Of a DNA stretch of 64,000 bases, positions 44,266 through 54,027 are shown one piece after another. The DNA comes from DASYQD01 sp963846495. GTDB taxonomy: Bacteria; Acidobacteriota; Thermoanaerobaculia; Multivoradales; JAIOJS01. The notes beneath the pieces are model-generated. The model saw only the letters and a list, made by a program, of their open reading frames with translations, was not told the DNA's origin and made no database searches. The first letter of the stretch is position 1. Each line of letters starts with the position of its first letter. Location: positions 1 through 64,000 of the forward strand of contig CAWJWP010000019.1 in assembly GCA_963846495.1 (NCBI GenBank). The letters are read 5' to 3'. A program made the position numbers and the translations under genes.

Positions 44266-46554
44266 TCAGGCGCTGACGGCCACGCTCGGCCGCACCTGGT
44301 TGCGGCCCTCTTCCTTGGCGCGGTAGAGCGAGCGGTCGGCGGCCGCGATCAGGTCCTTGGCGGTGACGCGCTCGCGTGCCATTTCGCCAAGCGCGGCGAG
44401 GCCGATCGAGAGCGTGACGCTCACCGCCTTCCCTTCCTCGTCGATGAAGCGCTCCTGCTCCACCATCGCGCGCGCCTTCTCCGCCACCGCCACGGCGCCG
44501 GCGAGGTCGGTCTCGGGCAGCAGCAGCAGGAACTCCTCGCCGCCGTAGCGGCCGACGTGATCGGTGCTGCGTAGGCCGTTCTGCAGGAGGTGCGATACCC
44601 ACTTCAGCATCGCGTCGCCGGTCAGGTGGCCGAAGCGGTCGTTGACCGACTTGAAGTGGTCGAGGTCTGCCAGGCCGATAGCGAGCGGGCGGCCGTAGCG
44701 AACGGCGCGCTGCAGCTCGGCGTCGAGCCGCTCGAGGATCGCTTCCCTCCTCCACAGCCCGGTCAGGCTGTCGCGCGTCGCCGACTCGAAGAGGCGCGCG
44801 TTCTCGAACACGATCGCCACGTGGTGGGCTAGGAGGTTGAGGAGGTCCATCTCCTCGGCGAGGTAGCGGTCGCCCGCCTGCTTGGGGCCGAGCAGCAGCA
44901 GGCCGATGAGCTGCCGATGGCTGACCAGCGGCACCGCCACCTGCGCCTTCAACGTCTCGAGGCGCTGCGCCAGGACTGCGCTCTTGGCCGCCAGCTGCCG
45001 CGCCGGGAAGGCGCGCCCCGACTGGGTGAGCAGCTTCAGGCCCGGGTCGGCCGGCGACAGCAGCAGCGAGTGCTCGAGGCCGTCGCGCAGGTCGGCGACA
45101 GTCGTCGACAGCGGCATCAAGAGGCCGCTCACCGGATCGGCGATGAGCAGCGTCGCCCAGCGGATGCCGAGGATGTCGCCCAGGCTCTGCACCAGCCGCT
45201 CGCCCATCAGCGGCAGCTTGCCGAGACCCGGCAGCTCGCCGGCGAGCGCCGTCAGCCGCTGGCGCAGCGCCACGCGCTCGGGGAAGAAGCGCCGGTAGAT
45301 GACGTGCTCCACCGAGCGCCGCAGCGGCGTGAACAGCAGGCCGAGCAGCAACGTCGCCCCCGCCACCACCCACATGCGGTCGCCGCCGGTGACGAACTCC
45401 GAAAAGAGCACGCTCCCCGCTCCGAGCGCGGCGTAGAAGACGAGGAGCAGCAGGGTGGTGAGCACGGTGTAGACGAGGCTCCTCCGCACCACCAGCTCGA
45501 GATCGAAGAGCTGGAAGCGCGAGATCGCCACCGCCACCGCCACCGGGTAGCACAAGAGCACCAGCGGCTCCACGTTGTCGGCCCACGCGGGGCTGTCCTG
45601 ACCGGCGAGAGCGTGGCCCAGCCGTACCGCCACCAGGGCTGCCCACGGGAAGACGCCGGCCAGCACGAGCGCCGCCTGGTGCCGCGCCCGCGGCTCGGGG
45701 TGCTTGAGAGCGGGCCGGATCAGCAGCGCCAGCTCGAGGAAGGCCCACACCGGCAGGGCGACGACGTTGAGGACGCGGTCGAACTGTGGCGGCGTCCACG
45801 GCAGCTCGATCCCCAACCCCCGCCCGCCGACATAGGTGAGGATGCCCAGCGCCGCGAAGGTCAGGCCGACGACGTAGTACGTGGGCACCACCCAGCGGTG
45901 CCGGTCGAGCCACGCCGGCCGGTCGGCGATGACCGTGGCGAGGTGCAGCTCGAGCCCCATCTGCAGGCCGGTGAGCAGGTAAAACAGCGGCGTGACGACG
46001 AAGGCAAGCTGCGTCGGCGTCGCCGCCCACGGCAGGGCAAGCTCGACCGCCACGGCCAAGGAGAAGAGCAGCAGGAGCCGTGCGCGCAGGTCGCTCTCCT
46101 GCTGCCGGAGCGCGAGCAGGGCGAGAGCGAGGTAGGCGAGGGCGCCGAGAGCGCCGAGGATCCAGGGGCGCCACTCCAGCCGCATGCCCGGCTTCACCTG
46201 CAGCACCAGCCGCTGGCCGTCGCGCTCGACGAGGAACGGCACCTTCCCCGCCGTCGGCAGGCTGCGCGCAGCGACTTGATATCCCGCCGCGTCCGCGATC
46301 GCTCTGCCGTCGACCGCCAGCACCCGGTCGTGCACCCGCAACCCGGCCAGGTCGGCCGGCCCGCCGGGCTCCACCGTCGCGATGTCGAGCCCGGGCGTGC
46401 GGTCGCCGAGGGTGACGCCGAGACGGCGCGCCGAGCGCCGGTTCTCCATCACCAGCTGGACGAGCAGGAGGGCGACGACGACCAGCAGCAGGCCGATGGT
46501 CTGCGCGCGCAGCCGGAGGCGGCGATCGAAGGTGGGAAGGCGGATGTCAGTCAA
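44266..46554 (-). CDS. Membrane diguanylate cyclase: TM-PDZ-7TM-GAF-GGDEF
   Basis: In 762 residues the order is: an N-terminal helix (LLLVVVALLLVQLVM), a PDZ domain (~45-125, VEPGGPADLAGLRVHDRVLAVDG), about eight further helices (~130-410), a GAF domain (~430-585), and GGDEF with active-site GGEEF at 671-675. RSTD, five residues before it, fits the product-inhibition I-site. It makes c-di-GMP. A periplasmic PDZ domain feeding a cyclase is unusual and suggests it senses a protein C-terminus or protease products. Confidence 0.9.
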   Translation of the reverse strand: MTDIRLPTFDRRLRLRAQTIGLLLVVVALLLVQLVMENRRSARRLGVTLGDRTPGLDIATVEPGGPADLAGLRVHDRVLAVDGRAIADAAGYQVAARSLPTAGKVPFLVERDGQRLVLQVKPGMRLEWRPWILGALGALAYLALALLALRQQESDLRARLLLLFSLAVAVELALPWAATPTQLAFVVTPLFYLLTGLQMGLELHLATVIADRPAWLDRHRWVVPTYYVVGLTFAALGILTYVGGRGLGIELPWTPPQFDRVLNVVALPVWAFLELALLIRPALKHPEPRARHQAALVLAGVFPWAALVAVRLGHALAGQDSPAWADNVEPLVLLCYPVAVAVAISRFQLFDLELVVRRSLVYTVLTTLLLLVFYAALGAGSVLFSEFVTGGDRMWVVAGATLLLGLLFTPLRRSVEHVIYRRFFPERVALRQRLTALAGELPGLGKLPLMGERLVQSLGDILGIRWATLLIADPVSGLLMPLSTTVADLRDGLEHSLLLSPADPGLKLLTQSGRAFPARQLAAKSAVLAQRLETLKAQVAVPLVSHRQLIGLLLLGPKQAGDRYLAEEMDLLNLLAHHVAIVFENARLFESATRDSLTGLWRREAILERLDAELQRAVRYGRPLAIGLADLDHFKSVNDRFGHLTGDAMLKWVSHLLQNGLRSTDHVGRYGGEEFLLLLPETDLAGAVAVAEKARAMVEQERFIDEEGKAVSVTLSIGLAALGEMARERVTAKDLIAAADRSLYRAKEEGRNQVRPSVAVSA

Positions 46555-46647
46555 TGAATGAAGAGTTTAGACCAATTCGACATAACGGCGCGGCGGTGCT
46601 GGGCCACGGTGGTCCACGTGGTTCCCCGTGGCTGACGGCGGCGCGGC

Positions 46648-47415
<768 letters not shown>

Positions 47416-47441
47416 CGCGCGTCCGGAGGACGACGACCCAG

Positions 47442-48227
47442 ATGTCCGGCTCCGACTCCACCCAACAGGCGCGACTCGGCGGGCCGGCGGTCGTGCTGAT
47501 GGCGCCGCAGCTGGGCGAGAACGTCGGCGCGGCGGCGCGCGCCATGCTCAACGCCGGCCTCACCGACCTGCGGCTGGTGGCGCCGCGGCCGCCCTGGCCC
47601 AACCCGCGGGCGCTGGCCGCCGCCTCGGGGGCGGACTCGGTCGTCGAGCATGCCCGAGTCTACGACCGGCTCGAGGACGCCGTCGCCGACCTGCGGCAGC
47701 TCTACGCCTCGACGGCGCGGCCGCGCGACCTGCGCAAGCCCGTCGTCACACCGCGCGAGGCGGTGCAGCGCATGCGCGCCGCTTCGCCCACCGGCGAGGG
47801 CTGCGGCGTGATCTTCGGTCCCGAGCGCACCGGCCTCGACACCGACCAGGTGGCGATCGCCGACGCCGTCATCACCGTGCCGCTCAACCCGGCCTACGCC
47901 TCGCTCAACCTGGCCCAGGCGGTGGTGGTGGTGACTTACGAGTGGTTCCAGAGCGGGCTCGAGGACAACCCACTTCCGGTAGCACCGCCACCCCAGGGAC
48001 GGCACCGACAGGCCACGCGCGCCGAGCTGCACAACCTCTTCCTCCACCTCGAGAGCGACCTCGAGGCCGCCAACTTCCTCTGGCCGCCGCACACGCGCGC
48101 GCACATGGTGCGCAACCTGCGCAACTTCATCAGCCGCGCCAGCCCCACCGAGCAGGAGGTGCGCACGCTGCACGGTGTGATCACCGCGCTCGCGGGGCGG
48201 CCGTGGAAGCGCGACGACTCCGATTAG
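47442..48227 (+). CDS. trmJ: tRNA (cytidine/uridine-2'-O)-methyltransferase, TrmJ-like
   Basis: From ATG 47442 the SPOUT-fold protein has 261 residues. Motifs are VVLMAPQLGENVGAAARAMLNAG, GCGVIFGPERTGLDTDQVAIADAVITVPLNPAYASLNLAQAVVVV, and the C-terminal helical TrmJ extension ending in SRASPTEQEVRTLHGVI. TrmJ methylates position 32 of tRNA. The tail overlaps the convergent MshEN gene by four bases. Confidence 0.9.
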   Translation: MSGSDSTQQARLGGPAVVLMAPQLGENVGAAARAMLNAGLTDLRLVAPRPPWPNPRALAAASGADSVVEHARVYDRLEDAVADLRQLYASTARPRDLRKPVVTPREAVQRMRAASPTGEGCGVIFGPERTGLDTDQVAIADAVITVPLNPAYASLNLAQAVVVVTYEWFQSGLEDNPLPVAPPPQGRHRQATRAELHNLFLHLESDLEAANFLWPPHTRAHMVRNLRNFISRASPTEQEVRTLHGVITALAGRPWKRDDSD

Positions 48228-50029
48228 GAGTGCTTGCGCTTGACGAGGAAGGACTCGAAGCCGCGCGCCATGAGCGCGGTCATCCGTTGCAGCTCGCCGA
48301 TGTCGACGCCCGACAGGTCGCCGTGGCCGCCGTCGCAGTAGACGATCGCCACCAGCCGCTTCTTGATCCGCACCGGGACGAGCAGGCACTCCTTGGGGTA
48401 CTTGCCGCCCCACACGCGCACCAGCCGCTGGTGGGTGTCGAGGCGCGGCAGCGGCCCGCGATAGAACGGGCTCCCCTCGCGCAGGTTGAGGAAGAGCGAG
48501 GGCTCGTCGAAGCTGATCTCGACGTCGCCGAACGCGCGCTGGTCGACGCCTTCGCCGCCGCCCATCCACGCGGCCACGGTGTTGCCGCGCACCATGAACA
48601 GCAGGTTGCGCTGAAAGCGCCGGCTCAAGAACGACAGGGCCGCGTGGGCGACGTCGTCGCGCTCCTCGACCTCGTTCATGCGCGCCTCGAAGTCGGCGAT
48701 CGTCGCCGCCGACTTGGGCACGAGCACGGGCGAGGTGTCGTCGGCGGCGGTCTCGACGGTCGGCGCGGCGGCAGCCGCCTGACCCATCGAACGCTCGACG
48801 AAGGGCGTCGGAGTGGGCGCTGGTGGAAGCGTCTCGACGTCGGAGGCGGTGGGCGCCGAAGCTGCGGGAGGCGCGGGAGGTGCAGCCGGTGCAGGTGAAG
48901 CCGCCGAGCGCTGCTGCGCCGGGGTAGCAGCAGGCGCCGACGCGACCGCCGGCTTGGCGCGCGGCGCTGGTGCGGGCGCAGGCTGCGGAGGCGGCGCCAC
49001 CGAAGGCGCCGGTGCTGCGATCGGCGAGGGGCTAGGCGCCGGTTGGGGCGCGGGCGCCGCGGCGGCGGGCGCGACGGGTGCCGGTGACGTGGGCCGCGGT
49101 GGCGACGGCGGAGCAACCGGCGCAGGCCGTGGAGGCGGCGGCTCGATCGGTGATGGCCGTGGAGATGGCGGCTCGACCGGCACCGGAGCAGTCGCAGTCA
49201 CCGCGGGCGCCGGCGCCTCCTTGCCGCGGCCGAAGAACCACCGCCGCTTCAACGGCGCCGTGGGGGCGGGCTCCGGTACCGGCTCTGGCGTCGTCAGCCC
49301 GGCAGGCGCGGGCGCCGCCGCAGTCCGCGCGGCAGGCGCCGGTGCCGCGCTCGCCGCGGTCACGTGCGGAGCGGGCGGCGCCGCTGTCGCCGTCGCCTGT
49401 GCCGCAGCCATCCGATGGACACCCGACTCGAGCGGCGGCGGCGGCGCCGGCTGCCACTCCGGCGTCGAGAAGCCGCGCATGGGCGCCGGTGTCGGCGCCG
49501 CCTCGACGCGCGGCCGCTTGCCGCTGGCCGCCGCCGTCTCCTCCTGCCAGAGGTACTTGGCGCGGTTGAGGCGGTCCCAGATGCGCGAGAAGCGCGGCTC
49601 GGCGGAGCAGCTGTAGTGCTTCTCCAGCGCCTCGAGGATGCGTACCTCGGGCGCGACGTGGATCTTGAGGCGCTTGCTGGTGACGAACGACAGCTCGTCC
49701 TGCGCCTGGAGATCGCGGGTGTCGGTCACCGCGATCGAGAGCGCGTTGCCGAAGCGCTCGAACGGGATCGCCTTGACGCGGCAGGCGAGCTTCGCCGGCA
49801 CCGCCTCGAGGAGACCCTCGGCGATCACCCGCAGGTCCTCCTGCGTCACCGCGGGCACGCCGAGCTGGTCGGAGAGCGCGCGCGTGAGGCGCTCCTCCGA
49901 CAGCAGCGTGAGCTCGAGCAGGCAGGTGCCGAGCCGGCCGCCGAACACCGCTTGATGACGCAGCGCCTGGGTGAGCTGGTCCCGCGTCACCCACTCGCGT
50001 TCGACGAGGAGCTCTCCGAGCTTCTTCAT
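48224..50029 (-). CDS. MshEN-domain protein with long Pro/Ala linker and C-terminal GAF-like domain
   Basis: The 601 residues start with an MshEN/GspE-N fold (GELLVEREWVTRDQLTQALRHQ, RLGTCLLELTLLSEERLTRALSDQLGVP), which in MshE binds c-di-GMP. A linker of ~270 residues, almost only Pro, Ala, Thr and Ser, follows (about 170-440). The C-terminus (~460-601) is GAF-like: FLSRRFQRNLLFMVRGN...KRLVAIVYCDGGHGDL. It has no ATPase domain. It may be a c-di-GMP-responsive adaptor of type IV pili or secretion. Confidence 0.78.
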   Translation of the reverse strand: MKKLGELLVEREWVTRDQLTQALRHQAVFGGRLGTCLLELTLLSEERLTRALSDQLGVPAVTQEDLRVIAEGLLEAVPAKLACRVKAIPFERFGNALSIAVTDTRDLQAQDELSFVTSKRLKIHVAPEVRILEALEKHYSCSAEPRFSRIWDRLNRAKYLWQEETAAASGKRPRVEAAPTPAPMRGFSTPEWQPAPPPPLESGVHRMAAAQATATAAPPAPHVTAASAAPAPAARTAAAPAPAGLTTPEPVPEPAPTAPLKRRWFFGRGKEAPAPAVTATAPVPVEPPSPRPSPIEPPPPRPAPVAPPSPPRPTSPAPVAPAAAAPAPQPAPSPSPIAAPAPSVAPPPQPAPAPAPRAKPAVASAPAATPAQQRSAASPAPAAPPAPPAASAPTASDVETLPPAPTPTPFVERSMGQAAAAAPTVETAADDTSPVLVPKSAATIADFEARMNEVEERDDVAHAALSFLSRRFQRNLLFMVRGNTVAAWMGGGEGVDQRAFGDVEISFDEPSLFLNLREGSPFYRGPLPRLDTHQRLVRVWGGKYPKECLLVPVRIKKRLVAIVYCDGGHGDLSGVDIGELQRMTALMARGFESFLVKRKHS

Positions 50030-50206
50030 TGGGGCGTGGGCGGCGGCGTGCCGCCGCGCCCTGGGGCCGCGGCTCGGCCGGTATCGCGGGCGGCCGCGCA
50101 GCGGCCTCGAAACGCGATGATAGCAGAGGACTTTCGCGCCTCCGGCCGGCCGCGGTGGCCGTAGAATCCCGCCGCTTCACGGGCCAGTCAGGGCAGGAGG
50201 TCGACG

Positions 50207-51553
50207 ATGGCAAACGGCGAACCGCCGCGGCCGGGCGCGAAAACCGGCGTGCTCGAGCGCCTCTTCCACCTCAGCGAGCGGCAGACGACGGTGGGGACCG
50301 AGGTGCGCGCCGGCCTCGTCACCTTCCTCACCATGGCCTACATCCTGCTCGTCAACCCGCAGATCCTCGCCGCCGCCGGCATGCCGCCGAGCGACGTCGT
50401 CTTCGCCACCGCCGTCGGCTCGGCGCTCGGCACGCTGGCGATGGCGCTGCTCACCAACTACCCCTTCGCGCTGGCGCCGGGGATGGGGATCAACGCCTAC
50501 TTCGCCTACTCGGTCGTCGGCGGCATGAAGGTGAGCTGGCAGGTGGCGCTCACTGCCGTGTTCGTCAGCGGCCTGCTGTTCATGCTGCTCTCCGTGGGCG
50601 GCCTGCGCACGGTGCTGCTGCGCGCCATCCCGCAGAACGTCAAGCTCGCCATCGGCGGCGGCATCGGCCTCTTCCTCGCCTTGATCGGCTTCGAGAACGC
50701 CGGCCTGGTGCAGAAGCACCCGGTGACGATGATCACCCTCGGCAACCTGCACGACCCACGGGTGCTGCTCGCCCTCGGCGGGCTGCTGCTCATGGGCGTG
50801 CTGCTGGCGCTGCGCTTCCGCGGCGCGCTGCTGGTGGGGATCGCCGCCGCCACCGTCGCCGCCTGGCTGCTCGGCGTGACGCCGCCTCCCACAGCGGTCG
50901 CGGCGCTGCCGCGACTCCCCGAGCAGACGCTCTTCGCCTTCGACTGGAGCGGCGTGTGGAACGGCGCCCTGGCGGCCGTCGTGCTCGCCTTCCTCTTCGT
51001 CGTCCTCTTCGACACCGCCGGCACGCTGATGGGCGTCGGCCGCCTCGGCGGCTTCGTCGACGAGAAGGGCGACCTGCCCAAGGCCGGCCGCGCCTTCTTC
51101 GCCGACGCCTTCGGCACCACCGCCGGCGCAGCGCTCGGCACCAGCCCGGTGACCGCCTACATCGAGTCGGCGACCGGCATCGAGGAAGGCGGGCGCACCG
51201 GCCTCACCGGCGTCGTCGTCGCCATCCTCTTCCTCGCCTCGCTGGTGTTGGCGCCGCTCTTCACCGCCGTGCCGCCGCTCGCCACCGCGCCGGCGCTCGT
51301 CGTCGTCGGCGCGCTGATGATGGAAGCGGTGCGCGAGGTCGACTGGAAGCGCTTCGACGAAGCGATCCCGGCCTTCCTCACCGTCATCGGCATCCCCTTC
51401 ACCTACTCGATCGCCAACGGCATCGCGCTCGGCCTGGTGAGCTGGGTGGCGATCAAGCTGCTCTCCGGCCGCTGGCGCGAGGTGCACTGGCTGATGGTGG
51501 TGCTGGCGGTGCTGCTCGTCCTCTACTATGCCTTCCTGCACGCCGGCGAATGA
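50207..51553 (+). CDS. NCS2-family purine permease (AzgA/PbuG-like)
   Basis: The 448-residue membrane protein matches the AzgA branch: GLVTFLTMAYILLVNPQIL, NYPFALAPGMGINAYFAYSVV, GFENAGLVQ, and GTSPVTAYIESATGIEEGGRTGLTG. It probably imports guanine, hypoxanthine or adenine with protons. The start at 50207 follows AGGAGG. The DinB gene follows with an ATGA-type or 30-base junction. Confidence 0.9.
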   Translation: MANGEPPRPGAKTGVLERLFHLSERQTTVGTEVRAGLVTFLTMAYILLVNPQILAAAGMPPSDVVFATAVGSALGTLAMALLTNYPFALAPGMGINAYFAYSVVGGMKVSWQVALTAVFVSGLLFMLLSVGGLRTVLLRAIPQNVKLAIGGGIGLFLALIGFENAGLVQKHPVTMITLGNLHDPRVLLALGGLLLMGVLLALRFRGALLVGIAAATVAAWLLGVTPPPTAVAALPRLPEQTLFAFDWSGVWNGALAAVVLAFLFVVLFDTAGTLMGVGRLGGFVDEKGDLPKAGRAFFADAFGTTAGAALGTSPVTAYIESATGIEEGGRTGLTGVVVAILFLASLVLAPLFTAVPPLATAPALVVVGALMMEAVREVDWKRFDEAIPAFLTVIGIPFTYSIANGIALGLVSWVAIKLLSGRWREVHWLMVVLAVLLVLYYAFLHAGE

Positions 51554-51582
51554 CCGGTGCGCATGACGCGGAGGAGACGCAG

Positions 51583-52131
51583 ATGCTGTTCCCTGACGTG
51601 TACAAGCCGCCGGTCGCCACCGCCCTCTCGCGCGGCCTCGCGCCGAGCTTTGCCGAGCTCGCGGCGCGCTACCTCGAGGAGTACATGGGGAAGATCGGCT
51701 ACGCGCTCGAGCGGTTGCCGCCGGAGCGTCTCTGGTGGCGGCCGACGGCGGAGGCCAACGCCGCCGGCAACCTGGTCCTCCACCTCTGCGGCAACCTGTC
51801 GATGTGGCTCCTCGCCGGCGTCGGCGGCGAGGTGATCGCGCGCGACCGCGCCCGCGAGTTCACCGGCGAGCACGCGTTCGAGGCAGCGGACCTGCGCGCG
51901 CGGCTGGAGGGCGTCGTCGAACGCTGCACGACGCTGCTGCGCCGGCAGAGCGACGCCGACCTCGCGCGGCCGCTGCGCGTGCAGGGCTACGAGACCGACG
52001 TGCGCGGCGTCGTCTTCCACGCCGTCGAGCACATGAGCTACCACACCGGCCAGCTGCTCTACATCCTCAAGCAGTCGCTGCCACCGGGAGCGGAGCGCGT
52101 CGAGCTCTACCCGCAGCACAGCAAGGAGTAG
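51583..52131 (+). CDS. DinB family protein (DUF1572-like)
   Basis: The 182 residues show the DinB layout with candidate metal histidines in GNLVLHLCGNLSMWLL and in VFHAVEHMSYHTGQLLYILK. The ATG at 51583 has GGAGG eight bases upstream; an ATG at 51550 overlapping the permease stop (ATGA) would add 11 residues. It is the second DinB protein in the window. The substrate is unknown. Confidence 0.83.
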   Translation: MLFPDVYKPPVATALSRGLAPSFAELAARYLEEYMGKIGYALERLPPERLWWRPTAEANAAGNLVLHLCGNLSMWLLAGVGGEVIARDRAREFTGEHAFEAADLRARLEGVVERCTTLLRRQSDADLARPLRVQGYETDVRGVVFHAVEHMSYHTGQLLYILKQSLPPGAERVELYPQHSKE

Positions 52132-52150
52132 GCGGCCGCCGCCGTCGGAC

Positions 52151-52229
52151 CATCGAGATCGCTTGGTCGCTGCGCTCCTCGCGATGACCTCGGGAATGTC
52201 ATCGCGAGCGCAGCGAAGCGATCTCGATG
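52151..52229. repeat. Palindromic dispersed repeat, copy 1
   Basis: A near-perfect hairpin lies in the 244-base gap between the DinB and DUF47 genes. The left arm is 52,151-52,188, the loop 52,189-52,197 and the right arm 52,198-52,229. The arm core is CATCGAGATCGCTT ... CTCGCGATGAC. The left arm is six bases longer. The same element recurs inverted at 55,842. The remainder of the gap shows nothing recognisable. Confidence 0.85.
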
Positions 52230-52375
52230 CTCGAGGCGCGTCACACCGTCGTCACGCGGCCGTTACCGGCGCATGACTCTCGCTGTCACGCGGCTGTCGC
52301 TTGACCGTCGCCCCCATCGCGGCTAGTTTCCCGCCCGCGGTTCCGCATCCACCACCGGTCCGGGAGGTCCTCCGC

Positions 52376-52993
52376 GTGCAGCTCCGCTTCCTACCGCGCC
52401 AGGCGCGCTTCTTCGACGAGTTCACCGCCATGGCCGGCCGCGTCCAGGACGGCGCCCGGCTGCTGCGCGGCATGCTGAGCGGCGCCGCGCCCGACCACGC
52501 CAAGGCCGAGGAGATCCGCGTCGTCGAGCACGACTGCGACGAGCGCACCCACCAGATCATCCAGCGGCTCAACACCACCTTCGTCACCCCGCTCGACCGC
52601 GAGGACATCCACGCCCTCGCCCGCACCCTCGACGACGTCATGGACGCCATCGACGCCGCCGCTACCCTCTTCCCGCTCTACGAGATCGCCGCCGTGCGCC
52701 GCGGCGCCGCCGAGCTGGCGGCGGTGATCGGCCAGCAGACCGACCAGCTGCGGCTCGCTATCGAGGCGCTCGAGAAACGCGCCGGCGTGCAGGAATGCAT
52801 CCGCGAGATCCACACCCTCGAGCACGAGGCCGACCTGATCCACCGCGACGCCGTGCAGCACCTCTTCCGCGAGGAACGCGACCCCATAGCGGTGATCAAG
52901 TGGAAGGAAATCCTCGACCTCCTGGAGGCGGCGACCGACGCCGCCGAGTCGGTGGCCGACGTGCTCGAGGGGATCGTCCTCAAGCACAGCTGA
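52376..52993 (+). CDS. DUF47/PhoU-like phosphate transport regulator
   Basis: From GTG 52376 the protein has 205 residues, the usual DUF47 (TIGR00153) length: FFDEFTAMAGRVQDGARLL, EEIRVVEHDCDERTHQIIQRLNTTFVTPLDREDIHALARTLDDVMDAID, and IREIHTLEHEADLIHRDAV. These PhoU-like helical proteins bind metals through E/D clusters and modulate the Pit transporter that follows 31 bases later. The longer ORF start at 52301 adds non-homologous residues. Confidence 0.88.
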   Translation: MQLRFLPRQARFFDEFTAMAGRVQDGARLLRGMLSGAAPDHAKAEEIRVVEHDCDERTHQIIQRLNTTFVTPLDREDIHALARTLDDVMDAIDAAATLFPLYEIAAVRRGAAELAAVIGQQTDQLRLAIEALEKRAGVQECIREIHTLEHEADLIHRDAVQHLFREERDPIAVIKWKEILDLLEAATDAAESVADVLEGIVLKHS

Positions 52994-53024
52994 GCGCGAG
53001 CACCTCGAGCCGGACGGAAGCAGC

Positions 53025-54023
53025 GTGACGACGAGCCTCGCCATCGTCATCGGCGTCATCACGGTGGCGCTCGTCTTCGACTTCATCAACGGCTTCCACG
53101 ACGCCGCCAACTCGATCGCCACCGTCGTCTCGACGCGGGTGCTGTCGCCGCTGCAGGCGGTGTCGTGGGCGGCCTTCTTCAACTTCGCCGCCGCCTTCAC
53201 CTTCGGCACCGCGGTGGCGAAGACGATCGGCAAGGGGATGATCGACCTCTCGGCGGTGACCAACGGGGTGATCCTCTCGGGCCTCGTCGGCGCCATCGTC
53301 TGGGACCTGCTCACCTGGTGGTGGGGGCTGCCCACCAGCTCGTCCCACGCGCTGATCGGCGGCTACGCGGGAGCGGCCATCGCGCGGGCGGGCTTCAGCG
53401 TCATCATCCCCGCGGGGTGGACGAAGACGCTGATCTTCATCGTCTGCGCGCCGCTCATGGGCTTGGTGCTCGGCTGGCTGCTGATGACCGGCCTCTACAT
53501 CCTGATCACACGCTGGACGCCGGCGAAGGTCAACCGCGTCTTCCGCCGTCTGCAACTCGTCTCGGCGGCGCTCTACAGCCTCGGCCACGGCTCCAACGAC
53601 GCGCAAAAGACGATGGGCATCATCGCCGGCGTCCTCGTCGCCGGCGGCTACATGCAGACCTTCGACATCCCGCTGTGGGTGATCCTGGCGGCGCACGCCG
53701 CCATCGCGCTGGGCACGCTGTCGGGCGGCTGGCGCATCGTCCACACCATGGGCCAGCGGGTGACGCGGCTGCAGCCGGTGGGCGGCTTCGCCGCGGAGAC
53801 GAGCGGCGCCATCACGCTGTTCCTGGCGAGCAAGCTCGGCATCCCCGTATCGACGACGCACACGATCACCGGCGCCATCGTCGGCGTAGGAGCGACGCGA
53901 CGGCTGTCGGCGGTCCGCTGGGGAGTGGCGGGGCGCATCGTCTGGGCGTGGGTGCTGACCATTCCCTGCTCGGCGCTGATCGCGGCGCTGACGTTCTGGC
54001 TGGTGCGGGGCTTGATCCCCTAG
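53025..54023 (+). CDS. pit: Low-affinity inorganic phosphate transporter, Pit family
   Basis: The 332-residue membrane protein starts at GTG 53025 and has both PHO4 signatures: FDFINGFHDAANSIATVV near the N-terminus and GHGSNDAQKTMGIIAG in the middle, with WGLPTSSSHALIGG and VSTTHTITGAIVG. It moves phosphate as a metal complex by proton symport. It is paired with the DUF47 gene, as in many bacteria. Confidence 0.93.
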   Translation: MTTSLAIVIGVITVALVFDFINGFHDAANSIATVVSTRVLSPLQAVSWAAFFNFAAAFTFGTAVAKTIGKGMIDLSAVTNGVILSGLVGAIVWDLLTWWWGLPTSSSHALIGGYAGAAIARAGFSVIIPAGWTKTLIFIVCAPLMGLVLGWLLMTGLYILITRWTPAKVNRVFRRLQLVSAALYSLGHGSNDAQKTMGIIAGVLVAGGYMQTFDIPLWVILAAHAAIALGTLSGGWRIVHTMGQRVTRLQPVGGFAAETSGAITLFLASKLGIPVSTTHTITGAIVGVGATRRLSAVRWGVAGRIVWAWVLTIPCSALIAALTFWLVRGLIP

Positions 54024-54027
54024 CCGA

